A DNA stretch of 64,000 nt from Neospora caninum Liverpool. Lineage: Eukaryota > Apicomplexa > Conoidasida > Eucoccidiorida > Sarcocystidae. The notes beneath the pieces were generated by a model. That model had not been told where the DNA came from. It ran no database searches and was given only the letters and a program-made list of their open reading frames with translations. Within the stretch, counting starts at the first letter, position 1. Each line of letters starts with the position of its first letter. This document shows positions 46,220-58,800 of this stretch, piece after piece. Location: the NCBI RefSeq assembly GCF_000208865.1, contig NC_018397.1:1674001-1738000 (forward strand). The letters run 5' to 3'. The translations under genes and the position numbers were made by a program.

Positions 46220-49200
46220 GGTGGGAAAGGAAGAAGAAGAGACAAAGGGAGAGAGACAAGCGACAGGAAAAGAAGATCCCGCGAAAGAAATCCGGTGAAA
46301 GAGAGAGGTGGACAGCGGAACAGAGAGCAGGGACCGGTTCTGGTGAGGAGAAAAGACACACGAGGCTCTCGACAGAGGGCTTTTTCGCCAGGTTCCACTC
46401 CAAGGCACCACGGTGTGTATTGAGCGAGAGGAACGTCTCGATTTCGCTGGTTCTACACAGCGCCCCCACAGCCCTGTTCGAGAGAATGTCTCCCTCAGCT
46501 GTTGAAGAGCGCGGAGTTCTGTTTCCGGAAAAAGAAGCGAAAGAGAGGCTCGAAGCGATCGCCTCCCAGTCGCTGAGAGGTAAGACACGCGCAGGAGAAA
46601 AACGCGGCACGCCGTCAAAACCCTCGCTGAGAAAAACGGTTTCGGCGGTTTGTGAACTCCACAGAAACACCCGAGAGAAACGAACTAGGACCGAAACGAA
46701 GAGCGGAACAGAGGGAGGATGGGGAGCAGAGAAAGATCGAGGAAACAACGCGTGGGAAGAGTAAGAAACGCGCAAAAAAACGAGTCGGCTTCCGTCTTCT
46801 GGGAAAGGGAAGAGCGGAGAGAAAACAGGATTCTTGGGGGGAAAAGGTGTGTGAAGACGGGGAAAAGGGACTGCTAAAACAGGAACGTGTGCGTGGTGTG
46901 CACAGAGTACGGTTAGCGAAGGAGAGAGATCAAAAATTGAACGAAAGGAAAAGACTACGGGGGCTGGAGGGTGCCTAGAAGCGTGAAAACGTTCAAACGT
47001 CAAACGCGTGTCTCTGTCTCTGGGCCTGGTTCTCGGCAGCTCGGGAAAAATGTGTAAGAGAGAAAAGAGACAAAAGGAGACACTTCCACTCCCGCTAGTT
47101 CTCAGGCGAGAAAGAAGGGGGAGCCCGGAGAGAGCAAGGCACACGGCGTTTTCTCCAGGGGGTGAAAACGCGTGTGAAAACTGTCCCCCTGGTGTCGGCA
47201 GTCCGTTTGCCGCCACATGCGGAGCAAGATGACCCTCTTTGTGCTGCGCTTTTTCCCGTTCTCTTTATCCTCACAGGCGATTCCAACGCGCCTCTTCTCT
47301 CCTATTTTCCCTCAAATATTGGAAGAGATGGGCGACAGCTACGTAGTCGCGACTTCAGTCGACGAAAGAGAGCGACGGAGGGATACACAGTCACACATAG
47401 AGAGAACTAAGATATACACAGAAAAAGAGAACTACAGATAGACGCAGAAAGAGAGAACTAGGGATAGACACAGAAAGAGAGAACTGGAGACAGAAGGAAA
47501 AATCTGTAGATATAAACAGACGTAGAGATAAAAGTTGGGATACAAACGGCAAGCGTTGTAGAGATATAATAGAGATGTATACATACAAAAAAATAGAGGC
47601 TGAGAGGTAAACACACAGAGATCGAGAGAGTAGAGGCAGACAGGGAGACACAGAGAGGCAGAGATAGAGACAGCAGGTAGAGCTCTCGTGTCCTGGTTTC
47701 TTTTCGCCGTTGCTGAGAAACTGCGTTACAACCTGCACACAGACGCGAAATGGAGAAACCGTGGAGCCCCCCCAACCCAGTTCGGAGAGGAAAAAAGGTT
47801 GTTTAGAAAATAGAAACGGGGACTCCTTTGGCCATGCCCCGATGAGGAAATGTGTGAAGAACGTGAGGAACGAACTGTTCGGGGATCACGCAAGGGAGGA
47901 CGGAGGGAACAGTCAAGCAGAAATATAAACAAATTGCATCGGTGTCCTTCGCGCCATATTGCATCTTGCGTAAACAAGCGTGCATACGCAAATATACACA
48001 TGGATCTCCGTACTTGCGTATCGACAGATATGCGTGTATGCGCATGTATATTGGTGTGCAGATCCGCCTGCGCCTTCGTAATTGAGTGTATCCTGCGTTT
48101 GTGTTGAGGTCAAACCTGACCACGTCACTCGTGGACTGTGCACACACGAATGCGTACAGCACGGGCAAAACAGAACCGAGAGTGGGGCGGTTTCTGTTGT
48201 CAATCCGGCGGCTTTCCGGACCTGCACGAGGGGCGTTGTCCTGCGTTCCTCTCAAGACTTCCCAGAGTTACCGGCATATGTGCATATTGTAGATTTACAG
48301 TTCCGTGTGAATGGGTCTACCCCTGGACACAAACGCATCTTCCTCCACATCTCTGTGTACTTGTGTTCACTTTTCTCTCTGCGTCGATGTGCATCTACAT
48401 ATGCATGTATATAGGCACATACATGCACTTTGGGAGAGAGATGCGCCTGCGTCTGTGTATGTAAGTTCATGTGTGCGACTGCATATAGAGAGTCGAGTCT
48501 TAATGCACGACCTAGTTTCTTCCTGTGAACCGCGGCGCTGCGCCGAGGGACGCGCGAGGTGAGGGAACAAAGTTGCGGCGACGGGCGAGCCTCGAGTGGG
48601 TCACGCAAACGCCGAACAAGCTAGGAAAGCCAGAAAGCAACGTTTTAAGAGAACAAAAAGAACGCACCTGACGTCCTTCTCGAGAAAGAAACAAGGCTAC
48701 CGAAACAACCACGCTGGATCCAGACTGTGCAAAAGGAGGCTTACACTTCCCCCACTCGTATCCACAAGAAACAGAAAACTCCTTTTATATATTTGCATAT
48801 CTAGGCCGAGATACATGTCAATGGGAGGATATACATAGCTAGGAGAAAATATTTATGAATACTCATATGGATGCTTGTGCTCCTTTTTAAACGCATCCTA
48901 TGCGCAGAGGGACATAGATGTAGATGCATGGCTATTCTTGTGTTTCAATATATATTTGCATATATCTATAGATTTGACAGGTTGATGTGCCGTGTACTTT
49001 ACTTCGGTTTTTGCAGCGTGTCTGGAAAAAGAGTGTGCCGGTCTCAAAACATGTCGGTGTGTCTTGTGTAGCGCTCTCTTGTATGTATTCCAGAGCGGCG
49101 CGTCTTTCGTTTCAAGCCTTTCTCCTGAGATATTTTGCATTCCCACTGGACTGCTTAAGACAGCTAAAAGTGTTGGATGGACTGGACTGCTTAAGACAGC

Positions 49201-49568
49201 TAAAAGTGTTGGATGGTCAACTGTTCGTGTAATTGTATGACACGTTTCTTTCTCTGCCCTTCAAGCGACAACCGCCTGGCCTTGCCTCCCCGAGAGTCTC
49301 CTATTTTGGCCCTTTGGATTGTTCCCTATTCCCTCACAGTGTGTTTTACGGGTGTACAGGAAATGTCTCTTGTGCGTGTTTTGAGCATTTTCTTCTTGTT
49401 TGCTCCGCGCTGAATCGTGGAAAAAGCCTTGACTACGTTCCAGAGAAAAAAGGCAGCCATCAAACTCTGTTGTTGCGACACACAAAGTACCTTCACTCCC
49501 GAGAACGGCAGTTTCCGGGAGTTGTCTCCACTTTCTGCGCGGTTCCTTTCCCTTTTCCATTTTTTTGC
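46220..49568. other. Intergenic stretch: dehydratase upstream region and PKA-R-like 3' region
   Basis: 46220-47200 is GC-rich with purine runs on the plus strand, as expected for promoter and leader of the minus-strand dehydratase gene. 47390-47680 is a run of imperfect AGAGA-plus-ACA repeats. 47940-49000 is rich in CATA/TGTA. A 36-bp direct duplication lies at 49146. No supported gene. Confidence 0.45.
49146..49217 (+). repeat. 36-bp perfect tandem duplication
   Basis: The 36-bp unit beginning CTGGACTGCTTAAGACAGCT occurs twice back to back (49146 and 49182), about 350 bp downstream of the PKA-R-like stop codon on the minus strand. The copies differ only in the last base, so the event looks recent. 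Confidence 0.95.
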
Positions 49569-49834
49569 CTAGTCGGATTCTCTTTTGTATTCAGAAGCCT
49601 TTTTGCTGAGGAGGTCTTGAACAGATCCCATGAGTCGCTTAAAGGATTTTCTCTCGAGACACGCGACCTTGCAAATCCCCTGAGCAATCACGTTTGCGGC
49701 TCGAGGCTCCCCGTTGATTAGTGCGAGTTCTCCAAAGTAATCGCCGGCCTAGCAGTCAAGGGCCAGACACAGGAGAAAGTTCCCAAACAGAAACAACCCC
49801 ATACGACTCACAAGAACCTAAGCAAACGAGGCAT

Positions 49835-49870
<36 letters not shown>

Positions 49871-52231
49871 ATGACCATTGCTTTCTATATCTCTTTATCT
49901 AAATATCTACGTATATACATGTATAGGAGGCACACCCTATTTAAGTATTCACATAATATAAATGTTTTGGTGTACATATTTGTAGCTCTAGAGACATATC
50001 CGGCAGTAGAAGTATTAGAAATGACACTCATGTATACGCACCAATGTGTACACACGGACGCATAAACGTAAGTATGTGCACATATGTAGAAAACCACGTA
50101 AATGCACAAATACGTATGTGTAGCTGTTTGGTTTACCTGGTATTTTTTGACTTCAATGGGAGGTTGTCCGGGCCCGAAGGATTTGGTGGCGATTGCGCTT
50201 CCTTCTTCGACGATGTAAAAGATATCTCCGAGTTCTCCTTGCCGAACGATGTACGCTCCATCTGTGAACATCTCGGTTCGAAGAGCGTCGGCGACTTTGC
50301 CGCGCTCGTAGGCGTCCATCCCATCGAGGATGTGGACACTTTTCAAGAAGGCATCGTACATGGATCGTCGTTTCGTGGCCGCGTCCTTGACAATTGCATT
50401 GAAGGTGTCTCGGCCCAATTCCCACAAATCGCACGCGGTCACGCTGGTCACCGTCGCAGCTCGAGGGGCGTTGTAGAGGAGCGCAAGTTCCCCGAAGGCG
50501 TCTCCAGGGCCCACGACTTTCACCACTTTCTCTTCTCCCTCGAGCAGCTTCGAACAGTTCAACTCGCCGCTCTCGACGATGTACAGGCACTCGCCATCGT
50601 CTCCTTCGCAAATCAACCGCGTGTTCGCCTCGATCTTCTTCTCCTGCATCGCCAGAATCACCGTGTTCAAATCCTTCTCGTCCAGGCTGTTGAACAAAAA
50701 CGACTGGCGCAAAATACGCTGGCGCACACATGAGCAAACACACCCCAGACGCCAAGCATCTACGAGCTGCAAAAAGGAAGGTGGAGAAGAGCGAGGAAAC
50801 GGGGCGAAGGGTGGGAGAGTCACACGCGATACTCGCGCTCAGACGCAGCTTGCATAATCGCTCACGTGCCTTTCTGGTAGGGTGTGCACGTGGGAATGCT
50901 GATCCTCTCTGGTTCGTCCAAAGAGAAACAAAGACAGAGACACACAGAGAGACCAGGATTCTTTGTGTTTGTGGGTAAGTCGCGGCTTTTTCGTGTCTTC
51001 GATGCCTTTTTGGATATTTTTCTGGGTGCGACGAAACGGCGAGTCAATGAGGAGAGAGGCGCCACCCCTCGTCCTCGGTTGACTCCAAATGTTTCTTGCG
51101 TTTTCCCCACCTCGAGTCGCTCTTTCTGGTCCTCATCTTTTTCGTAGACGGGCGCAACAAAGTTTTTCTTCTTGTTCCACTCGCCGTACACCTCAGCGGA
51201 GACCGAGCATCGCATTTTATTTAGGTTTTTGAATCGCGACATCACAGCCTCGTCGTCATCGTCCTCCACGGCGTCGTCTTGCTCCTCGTCAGATTCATCC
51301 GACTCGTGCGTTTCGACGGGACTCCCGTCACCGGCGTTTTGCAACTTCCCCAGTTGTTCGCGCAGCAGACTAATCTCCACTTTCAACTCCTCAGCTTCGC
51401 TCTTCCCGCCTGCTGCGCCTGAGAACAGAAGCCAGCACGGAAGAAAAGCGAGAGACCGTGTAGCACTCAGAGGAGAAGAGAACGCGAAGGAAGAGACATC
51501 GTACGGAATGCGGTTGACAGCGCACGAAAAGACAGCCCACTGCGTTGAGCCCAGGACAGAAATGATGAGAGGAGAAGAGAAAAAACAACGACAAAGAAAC
51601 AGGAACCACAACATACCGTTTATACTATATATATGCACACAGATATACCTTTGTATAATATGCGTAGATACTTTGTTGGAGGGTGGTTCACGAGATTCAA
51701 AGCATCACCCGGGCGTACCACGTGACCGTATTTAGTTTAAGCAAACGGCGGGGTCCGTTCCGACTTCTGAGGCGTCTGTTGAGATATGTGTGTGTGCTTC
51801 AGACCGAAAACAAGATCCACCGGGGTTTCGAAGTCTCTGAGAACGACGAAGGAAAGCTTTCTACCCGGCCCTTCAACGCCTCTGAGCTCTTTGCTTTGCG
51901 TTCCACGACGGAAAGTGCGTTGTCTTTTGCAGCGCGTCGATATCTCGAATAAAAGGACTCGACCCGGCGGCCAGAAGTGAGTAGCAACGCATGAGTGTGT
52001 GAGCACGAACAAACAGGAATGTCTGTTACACTCCGTTCCGTGGTGTGGTTCGCTCTGAGTCGCCGTACCTGCAACAGGATCGGGGATTCCGGCTCGCTGG
52101 CAAAGGCGAGAAATCATGAAGGTGACGGGATCGTCAGGGTGTTCGAGAAGAACCTCGACGACAAGCCCCTCAAGAATGGGGTTCAACTTGGTGTTGATGT
52201 ACTCTTGATAAGCTGCTGTTGCGCCTGCCAT
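49569..52231 (-). CDS. cAMP-dependent protein kinase regulatory subunit-like protein, 410 aa, 4 exons
   Basis: Exons 52231-52069, 51418-51111, 50718-50137 and 49748-49569; GT-AG, phases agree, 410 aa. Start context is CCAAAATGG. Residues 1-54 form an RIIa/Dpy-30-type docking segment (YQEYINTKLNPILEGLVVEV, then HPDDPVTFMISRL). Next come a helix, an acidic stretch (about 93-112) and the inhibitor region NKMRCSVSAEVYGEWN at about 121-136. Two cyclic-nucleotide-binding domains follow, with phosphate-binding cassettes FGELALLYNAPRAATV and FGELALINGEPRAANV; both keep the Glu and Arg that hold cAMP. It should bind and restrain a PKA catalytic subunit. The inhibitor site is odd: P-3 is Met123 rather than Arg. 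The second residue is Ala, so the N-terminal myristoylation reported for the main Toxoplasma PKA-R cannot occur. This looks like a second, dimerisation/docking-domain PKA-R. Confidence 0.93.
49838..49868. repeat. (TA)n microsatellite in the last intron of the PKA-R-like gene
   Basis: TA run in the intron 49749-50136, which separates the two halves of the second cNMP-binding domain. Confidence 0.9.
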
Positions 52232-55200
52232 TTTGGAGGCGAGAAAAGGAGAAACTAAGCGAAGAACGGAAACCAACGCTACTTTGCAGATCCTCGCAGT
52301 CTCCTTGTTCACCTCGTGGGTGTTTAGAAAAGAACCCGTTTGTCCGCGCACAGGCTACTGGCTTCGAAGGCAGCTATCCACGCATATTTGTGGACGAACT
52401 CCGCTCTCTGGGGCATCAATGTGTAAGAGTCGAATATGTGTAGCGATGCGTGAGCACATGTGCGGATGCTTTTCTCGGCTGCTCAGAACGTTGCCACCGG
52501 TGGAGAGTGTTTTTCCTGTTTGCAAGAAGCACTCAAGCGGAGAATGGCGCAGTGCAAAAGAGATCTGTGGTTCCTTGGACGGGAGATTTCTCCCTAGGTT
52601 TTCGCCCTCTGTCTGTCCTTGTTGTTCCTTGCTTCGTTTCCGTCCTCGTCGCCAAGACTGGAGTTTCCCGATTCAAAAGGAAACCAGAGCCGTCTAGCCG
52701 GCAGAGCAGTCCTGATGTTTCGCCTGAAAAGGGACGACCTTGTATTTCTCGGAAGACCGTCACGGAAAAGGGTTTGTGCTTCCTTTTCCTCTGCATCGCA
52801 GCTAACTCAAAAAGCGAGTTAGATGCAAGTGAGGGGGCGTGGGGCCAGCAACGCGTGCGCAGGCTCTGCGGAGGCGCCGTTTAGAAAACCCATCTTGTCA
52901 AGAATCTTTCCCGAACGCAAAAGAGACACGTTTCTACGCCTTCTTTCACAAGAGCCGAAAAGACTGGTAAGTCCGTTTGTCAGAAAGCCAGAGAAAGCTC
53001 GCGCCTCCCTCGAACCTCTCGCAGAACGAATTCCTGCTGGGATATGTTACATCAGCCAGCGCCGCTTATCTGTATTTATTCGTATGAGGAGTAGAGCTGT
53101 CCGCTCGCGTTTGCCAATTCATCTGCCACACTTTCCAGTTGTAGTGGCGGCGCTTTCAGAGGGGAACCCACGAACAGAGATGCTGGCGTCAAAAGGCAGC
53201 TGAAAAACAACGTAGATCCCGCTATGCAGAAGTGGTTTTCCTGGACTCCGAAATGCGTTCCAGTGCACACTGGTCGAATGAGCACCCCGGTTCAGATGGA
53301 TCAGCCGTGTTTGTCCCGCGGGCACCCCACGCGGAAACGGTTCGTCAGTTAGCTGCAGGGAGCAATCCGTAGAGGCAGGGAAAAGGAAGATTTCTTCCGG
53401 CCTATGCTGTCGTGGGAGAGACGCAGACTCTCGCCGCCCCCGAGTTACGTAGCTGTGGTGGTGTCAAGCAGGAACAGTGACGGGTACATAGCCTTGCCGG
53501 ATCGATAGGAGCAGTCTTAGCCGAGGGAGAAGGTGACAGCAAAACACGCCCACAGCTTTCTGAGAAGAGACGCTCTGTTAACGCAAACAGAACGCTGAAT
53601 GGAACCGACAACTCACAATGGGTATCCAGTCGACGGGACGTCATTTGAAATATCACAGGGTTGCACGGCACATGCAAACAACACCGCCAGAATCTCCACG
53701 CTGGGCAACGAAGAAAGGCGCCCCTAACTTCCGTACAACGTTTCAGACACTGACGTGTGTATGGGATACAAACAACCAAGTTCTTTATGGTTCACCCCAG
53801 ATGTAAAATACCAAAACAGATACGCTTGTATAAAATCTATATATAAAAATGACTACACATTTTGACCCATACCACGAGGTGGCACCTGAAAGGATATATG
53901 CTGTAGACATCTACGTACACATGCTTGTATGGACACATGCATCCGTGTATGCTTGTAGATAAATGCTTCTTGCCCATCTTGTATTCTGCAAGCGTAACCT
54001 TCCTTGGGTCTTCTTCCAATTCAGGTTTTTCATTCGCCCGCGAGACTCGCAAATTCAGGGCAAAACTGGTTTGTGTTTGGCTTCTTACCAATTCTGCGTG
54101 TCCACTACCCCGAGACACACCAGGGGCGAATCTCAATAAATACTGCTTTTATAAACGTGCACGTCTAAAAGAAAACGAAGCCACGACAATATGCTTCTCG
54201 AAGTGTAGCAAAAGCATACACGTGGATCATCTATATAGATCGCGCCACTGGCTCTATCCTTGCAGTGTCGCATCCGTCGTACGGCATGGTTTTCTGTTAT
54301 TTTCTGCGCATATCTCTTTGTTCGTAGAACGCGGGTTATTCTGTGGAGCGTTGTGTGTGTGTGTTGCATTCCACGCGAAAGTGGGGTAACCTGTGTAGAG
54401 GGTTGCAGTTTTCGCGCCCGCATGCTCTCGCATTTTTTCCGGAGAACGTGGACACGTGCTGGGAACTGTTATGGGTTTTTCGGCCCAGAGGCTTTCGACG
54501 GATTTGCACCGCAGTTGTGCACTACGAACCGGCGAAGGCGGGTGTCTCTGCAAGACATGGAAGTGTATGTGTCCTGCACACCGGGTGACATGCGTGACTG
54601 CTTTTATCTGGTTGAAACGCCCTTTCGTCATTCGAGTAGAGAGTGTTTCCCGAGGTGTCTGCCTAGCTGTCTTTTCTGGCCGGCGCACGCCGATGTCGCT
54701 CCAGCGAGAAACCGAGTCGCAATCGCCGGGGGCCCAGTTGAAACCGCAGAGAGCTTTTCAGAAGTGTCCCAGATACTGATTCTTGGCGGATCGGAAAGTC
54801 TTCCGCGACGCAGAAAAGGGGGAACGAGACGACGCAAAGGGGCGTGCAGTGCAGCCACCTGGTGCACCGGACCGCAGACACATCTCTCTATGCGTGAAGG
54901 TTCAGAGCGAGTGGAGAGACACACAAACACAGTTTGTCGCATAACCGAAAACAGCTCTGGCCTTGAAACCAGGCCAGGCGTATCTCTCACGTGAACCGGA
55001 CGGTTCCGTTTGGAACAAAAGAACCTGCGCATTTCTCTGGAGCGATTGCGGCCTTCGTCCTGCCGCGTTTTGCCCCCTTACACGTTTCGATTCACATTTT
55101 TTCCCTCTTTGGTCGCCTCGCTCTCGCAGCGTCGAGCTTCCTTGGGAAGGCCCCAGCTAGAGGCTTGTTGCCTCCACGTTCCTGCTTTTAAGAAGATAAG

Positions 55201-55892
55201 GACGCACCTCTCCCGCATTCCCGCCTCCATTCCCACGCCGAGCGTAGGGTCCCAAGAAAACCTGTTCAGCGTCTCCTCATGCGTTTTGCCTGTCTCCATG
55301 CTCGCACGCATGCACACAAATTTATATACGTCTTCATGCGTGTGAAGGAGAAGACGAGCATGGCGCAGCGTGGACCCGTGAAGTCCAGCGAAGAGAAGAC
55401 ACAAATATACAACCCTGTCTCCGCTTACACATACGGATACATCGACCACAGCTTTTTTCCATCTGGGCATCGCACAAAAGCAATCGCCCTATCCTTTTCG
55501 TCCTCACTCTCTGAAGAGAGTGTTCACAGGAAACATGCAAATACACACACACATGTAATCGTGATGTATAATAAATATATCTATATATATGTATACAGCT
55601 TTTATAAATACGGACATTATAGGCATACATGTTAGACGGATATATATTCTAAGTAATGAGTTACATACTTAAGGATGTATATCCAAACATCGTAGCAGGC
55701 TCTGTGCTCTCCCGGTGGCGAAGAATACAAGGAAACTGCTCCTTGCTTTTCCTTTGTCCTCCCCAGGGACACCGGCGCAAACAACACGCAACGAAACAGA
55801 GCCGGTGAGGTAGGTACAAACGACGTAGCGCAAAAGAAAAAGACAAAAAAAGACAAAGAAGCTTGTCGGAGAGGAAACGGAAAATCCAGCTT
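52232..55892. other. Intergenic stretch: PKA-R-like promoter region and calcineurin 3' region
   Basis: No supported gene on either strand. TA/CATG-rich islands lie near 53820-53960 and 55540-55680. A plus-strand frame at 54260-54994 is open but has no protein-like features. Confidence 0.45.
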
Positions 55893-58800
55893 CTACGCGC
55901 ATTCGTGCTCCTCTAAGTGTCCGTTCCACCTTCTTCTCTCTGATTCCCTCTTGCACAGAAACGAGGACGGCAACGCGGGGGAGCGAGACGAAAAGCGGGA
56001 AAACTGGAAAGCATCTAATGCAGAGGAGCGAAACAAAACGTAATGGCACTGAAAAAGGAAGAGACGCACGTCTGACATATAAAGAGACAACGAAAAAGAA
56101 GCCTTAGCCGAAAGTGGAGATAACCGACACCTCACGAACATAGGGCAAATCGAGAGCAAAAACAAACAACAGACACCCACACGCAAATTCTGTTTTCTTT
56201 TGGAAAAGGGAAACGTGCAACGTGCAGGCGCTGTCTGGGCTCTTGTGTTCTGCATTTGCTCTCACTGTTCCCCCCTCCAATCAGAGTCGCTTTCGTGATT
56301 TTTCTCGTCCCTGATCGCTGGGTGACTAGTGCGAGCTCGATCCGCCGTCCGGTCTCCGTTCGTTCATCAAATCAATCTGCTTGGCATTCTCGAATTTATC
56401 CAGCTCTGAGAAAAATGACACAAGAACCATATGCCAAAGACACACGGGATACCACAGGGAAGAGCCTCTGCCGGCCAAGCAAGGAACCCAACACAAGACA
56501 GCCCGATGGACGCAGTGTATGTGCCCACATGTGCATCCAGCTGTTTATAGATGCAAACAGAGGTACGCAGAGACGCACACGCAGATACACAACTGTACGT
56601 GGAGGCAAATGTAGAAAGAGATCTGGATACAGTCTTGCCGCGCATGCGGGTTCGTTCCACGTCAGAAGACAGCTACACACCGAGGAGCACAGGAGGCCTG
56701 CGAACCACCCGAAGGAAACGCACACGTGCCGCTCAAGCGCGAAGAACGGAGCAGGAAGGTCCGAGGCGAGAAAGAAGGGACCGGAGCGAGAAACGGTCTT
56801 ACCATTGGCAATGCCTTCACGCCCTTGCAGGAGAAGCCCGACTGGAATGCGGTGGCCAGGCGTGCACCCCTTCAGCCGCACGATCAGTTCGTTCTCTTGT
56901 CTAGAGAAGGCCGGCACACAACAAAGACAAGCGGAGACAGCCGAAAGCGATCAAGAAGAATCGCATGCATGCCTTGCGTTCGCGTTTTTCTTTTGCAGCA
57001 CAGCATGCAGCGGTGTTTTGTTTCCACGGCAGTTATTTCATCTTTTCGCTCTGACCCAATCGAACTCGGATTAGGCAGTCCATCGATCTACTACATTCGC
57101 ACAGGTGTACGACTAGCCATACATACGTCCCTGGCCAACTGAAGACTTCGTCGAGCAGAACGCGGCTCCAGTGAAGCCATGCAAGATCTGGGCCAGAGCC
57201 CGACGGCAAAGAGTCCCGGCTAAAGTTTGTCTTTTTGAACCCGCCTCCCGCGCAAAGCGAGAGAAGAAAGGCGACAAAGCATCTGATTCGCGTGCTCTGC
57301 CTGCGACGCACCTGAGGGTTTTGAAGACGCGCATGAGCCTACCAACGGACTGGACTTTCTTCCGTAGGGCGTCCGCGCGTTCCTTCGACATGCGGCTATC
57401 CCCTGGCGAGAACGGGCAAACGCAAAACACAGAGAAGTTGATGGTCGATTGGAGCTGAAGAGGAAGCGAAGAGGACCGCCCACAGCATCGACAGCCGAGC
57501 GGAGACAAGGCACGGAGGCGATACAAGTGAGAGGGACGAACGGGAAGGAACACGAAGATACAGAGAATGTGGGATATACACAACGGAGGATATAGAGAAG
57601 GAAGAGACACACGCAAGAAGAGCCAGAACACAGAGAAGAAGAGGCGAAACGGCGTGAACAAGAGGCAAGGAAAGAGGCAAAGAGACACACCTGTGGGAGG
57701 ATGGCGTTGGCCGGATGCTTCATCTGCAGGCAGGTGCGTCTTCAGGATGCTCAGGACCTGAGAAGAAAGAAAAGACTCCTGTGTCTCCTCCTTCAAAACG
57801 GAAACATACTCTTTCATTCGGGTTTCGCAACTGCGAGTTCACGCTCTCGACAGATCCAAAAAGCAAACAAGAGGACTGCGTAGGGGTCCCCTATTCCATA
57901 TACCTTTTCGCACAGCGACATGCGTTTCCCCATCGAAATGGACACGCAAATCCACATTCACGGGCGTGACTACCTACAAGAAATCCATATGGAGACATGC
58001 ATGCATTTATTCAGGTTGTCCGCGGAAACACGTTTAGACGACTAACAGACGCTCTGGCTCTTGACTTCAAGCGAGCGTGCATTTCTGCATATCTGTCGAC
58101 ATGCATGCGTCTACGAAATGTTTCGAGACGTGCTGATCCAGAAGCGAGAGGCACGAGTCGAGATCTGGTCCAGAACGGTTCCTTTCTGCGTCTCACCGCG
58201 GGGGGGAGTTCCACATCGTCCACATCTTCGTCATCCTCATCGTCGTCAACGGAAGGATTCAAAATCCCGTACAGCATTTCGGTTACTGAAAACGGACAGG
58301 CGTCAAAAACACGGCACGTCGGCTGCTCCAAACTTTTCTTCGAAAGCAGCAGGGACAAGGCGCATGCATTCAAGCCTATATAGACGCCCATCTACGCATT
58401 TATAAACTACACTGGCACACACATATATCTACACAGTTGCATCTGCATGCATACAGATATGCATATTTACATATATATATATATAATACATATATATCTG
58501 CATGTGCAAGTGTGTACGTATATGCATGTGTGCGTGCACAGATTGTTGAATATGAAGAAAGAAGAACGGTCAGGCTGTGGACAACTTCGAAGGTGTCTCC
58601 GCATGCATCGAAGAGCGTACCTTTCTCGGAGACAAAGGGTATCGACCAGGTGAAGACATCCATGAAGTTTGGCAGGTGATACGGATGCGGGCTGAAGTTG
58701 AACTGCTGAATGTTGAGAGTGTTGTTCTGGGAAGAAAAGCACAAGCGTAACACTTCCTCTCCTGCCTCCAATGTGCCTCGCAAATGATCAAACAAATCAG

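Noticed and set aside
49569..52231. That this is the main, acylated Toxoplasma PKA-R
   Set aside because: The N terminus starts MAG and carries an RIIa/Dpy-30-like segment, not a myristoylation signal.
54260..54994. 244-codon plus-strand frame between PKA-R-like and calcineurin genes
   Set aside because: No domain, no repeat, no splice logic and mixed composition; likely chance.
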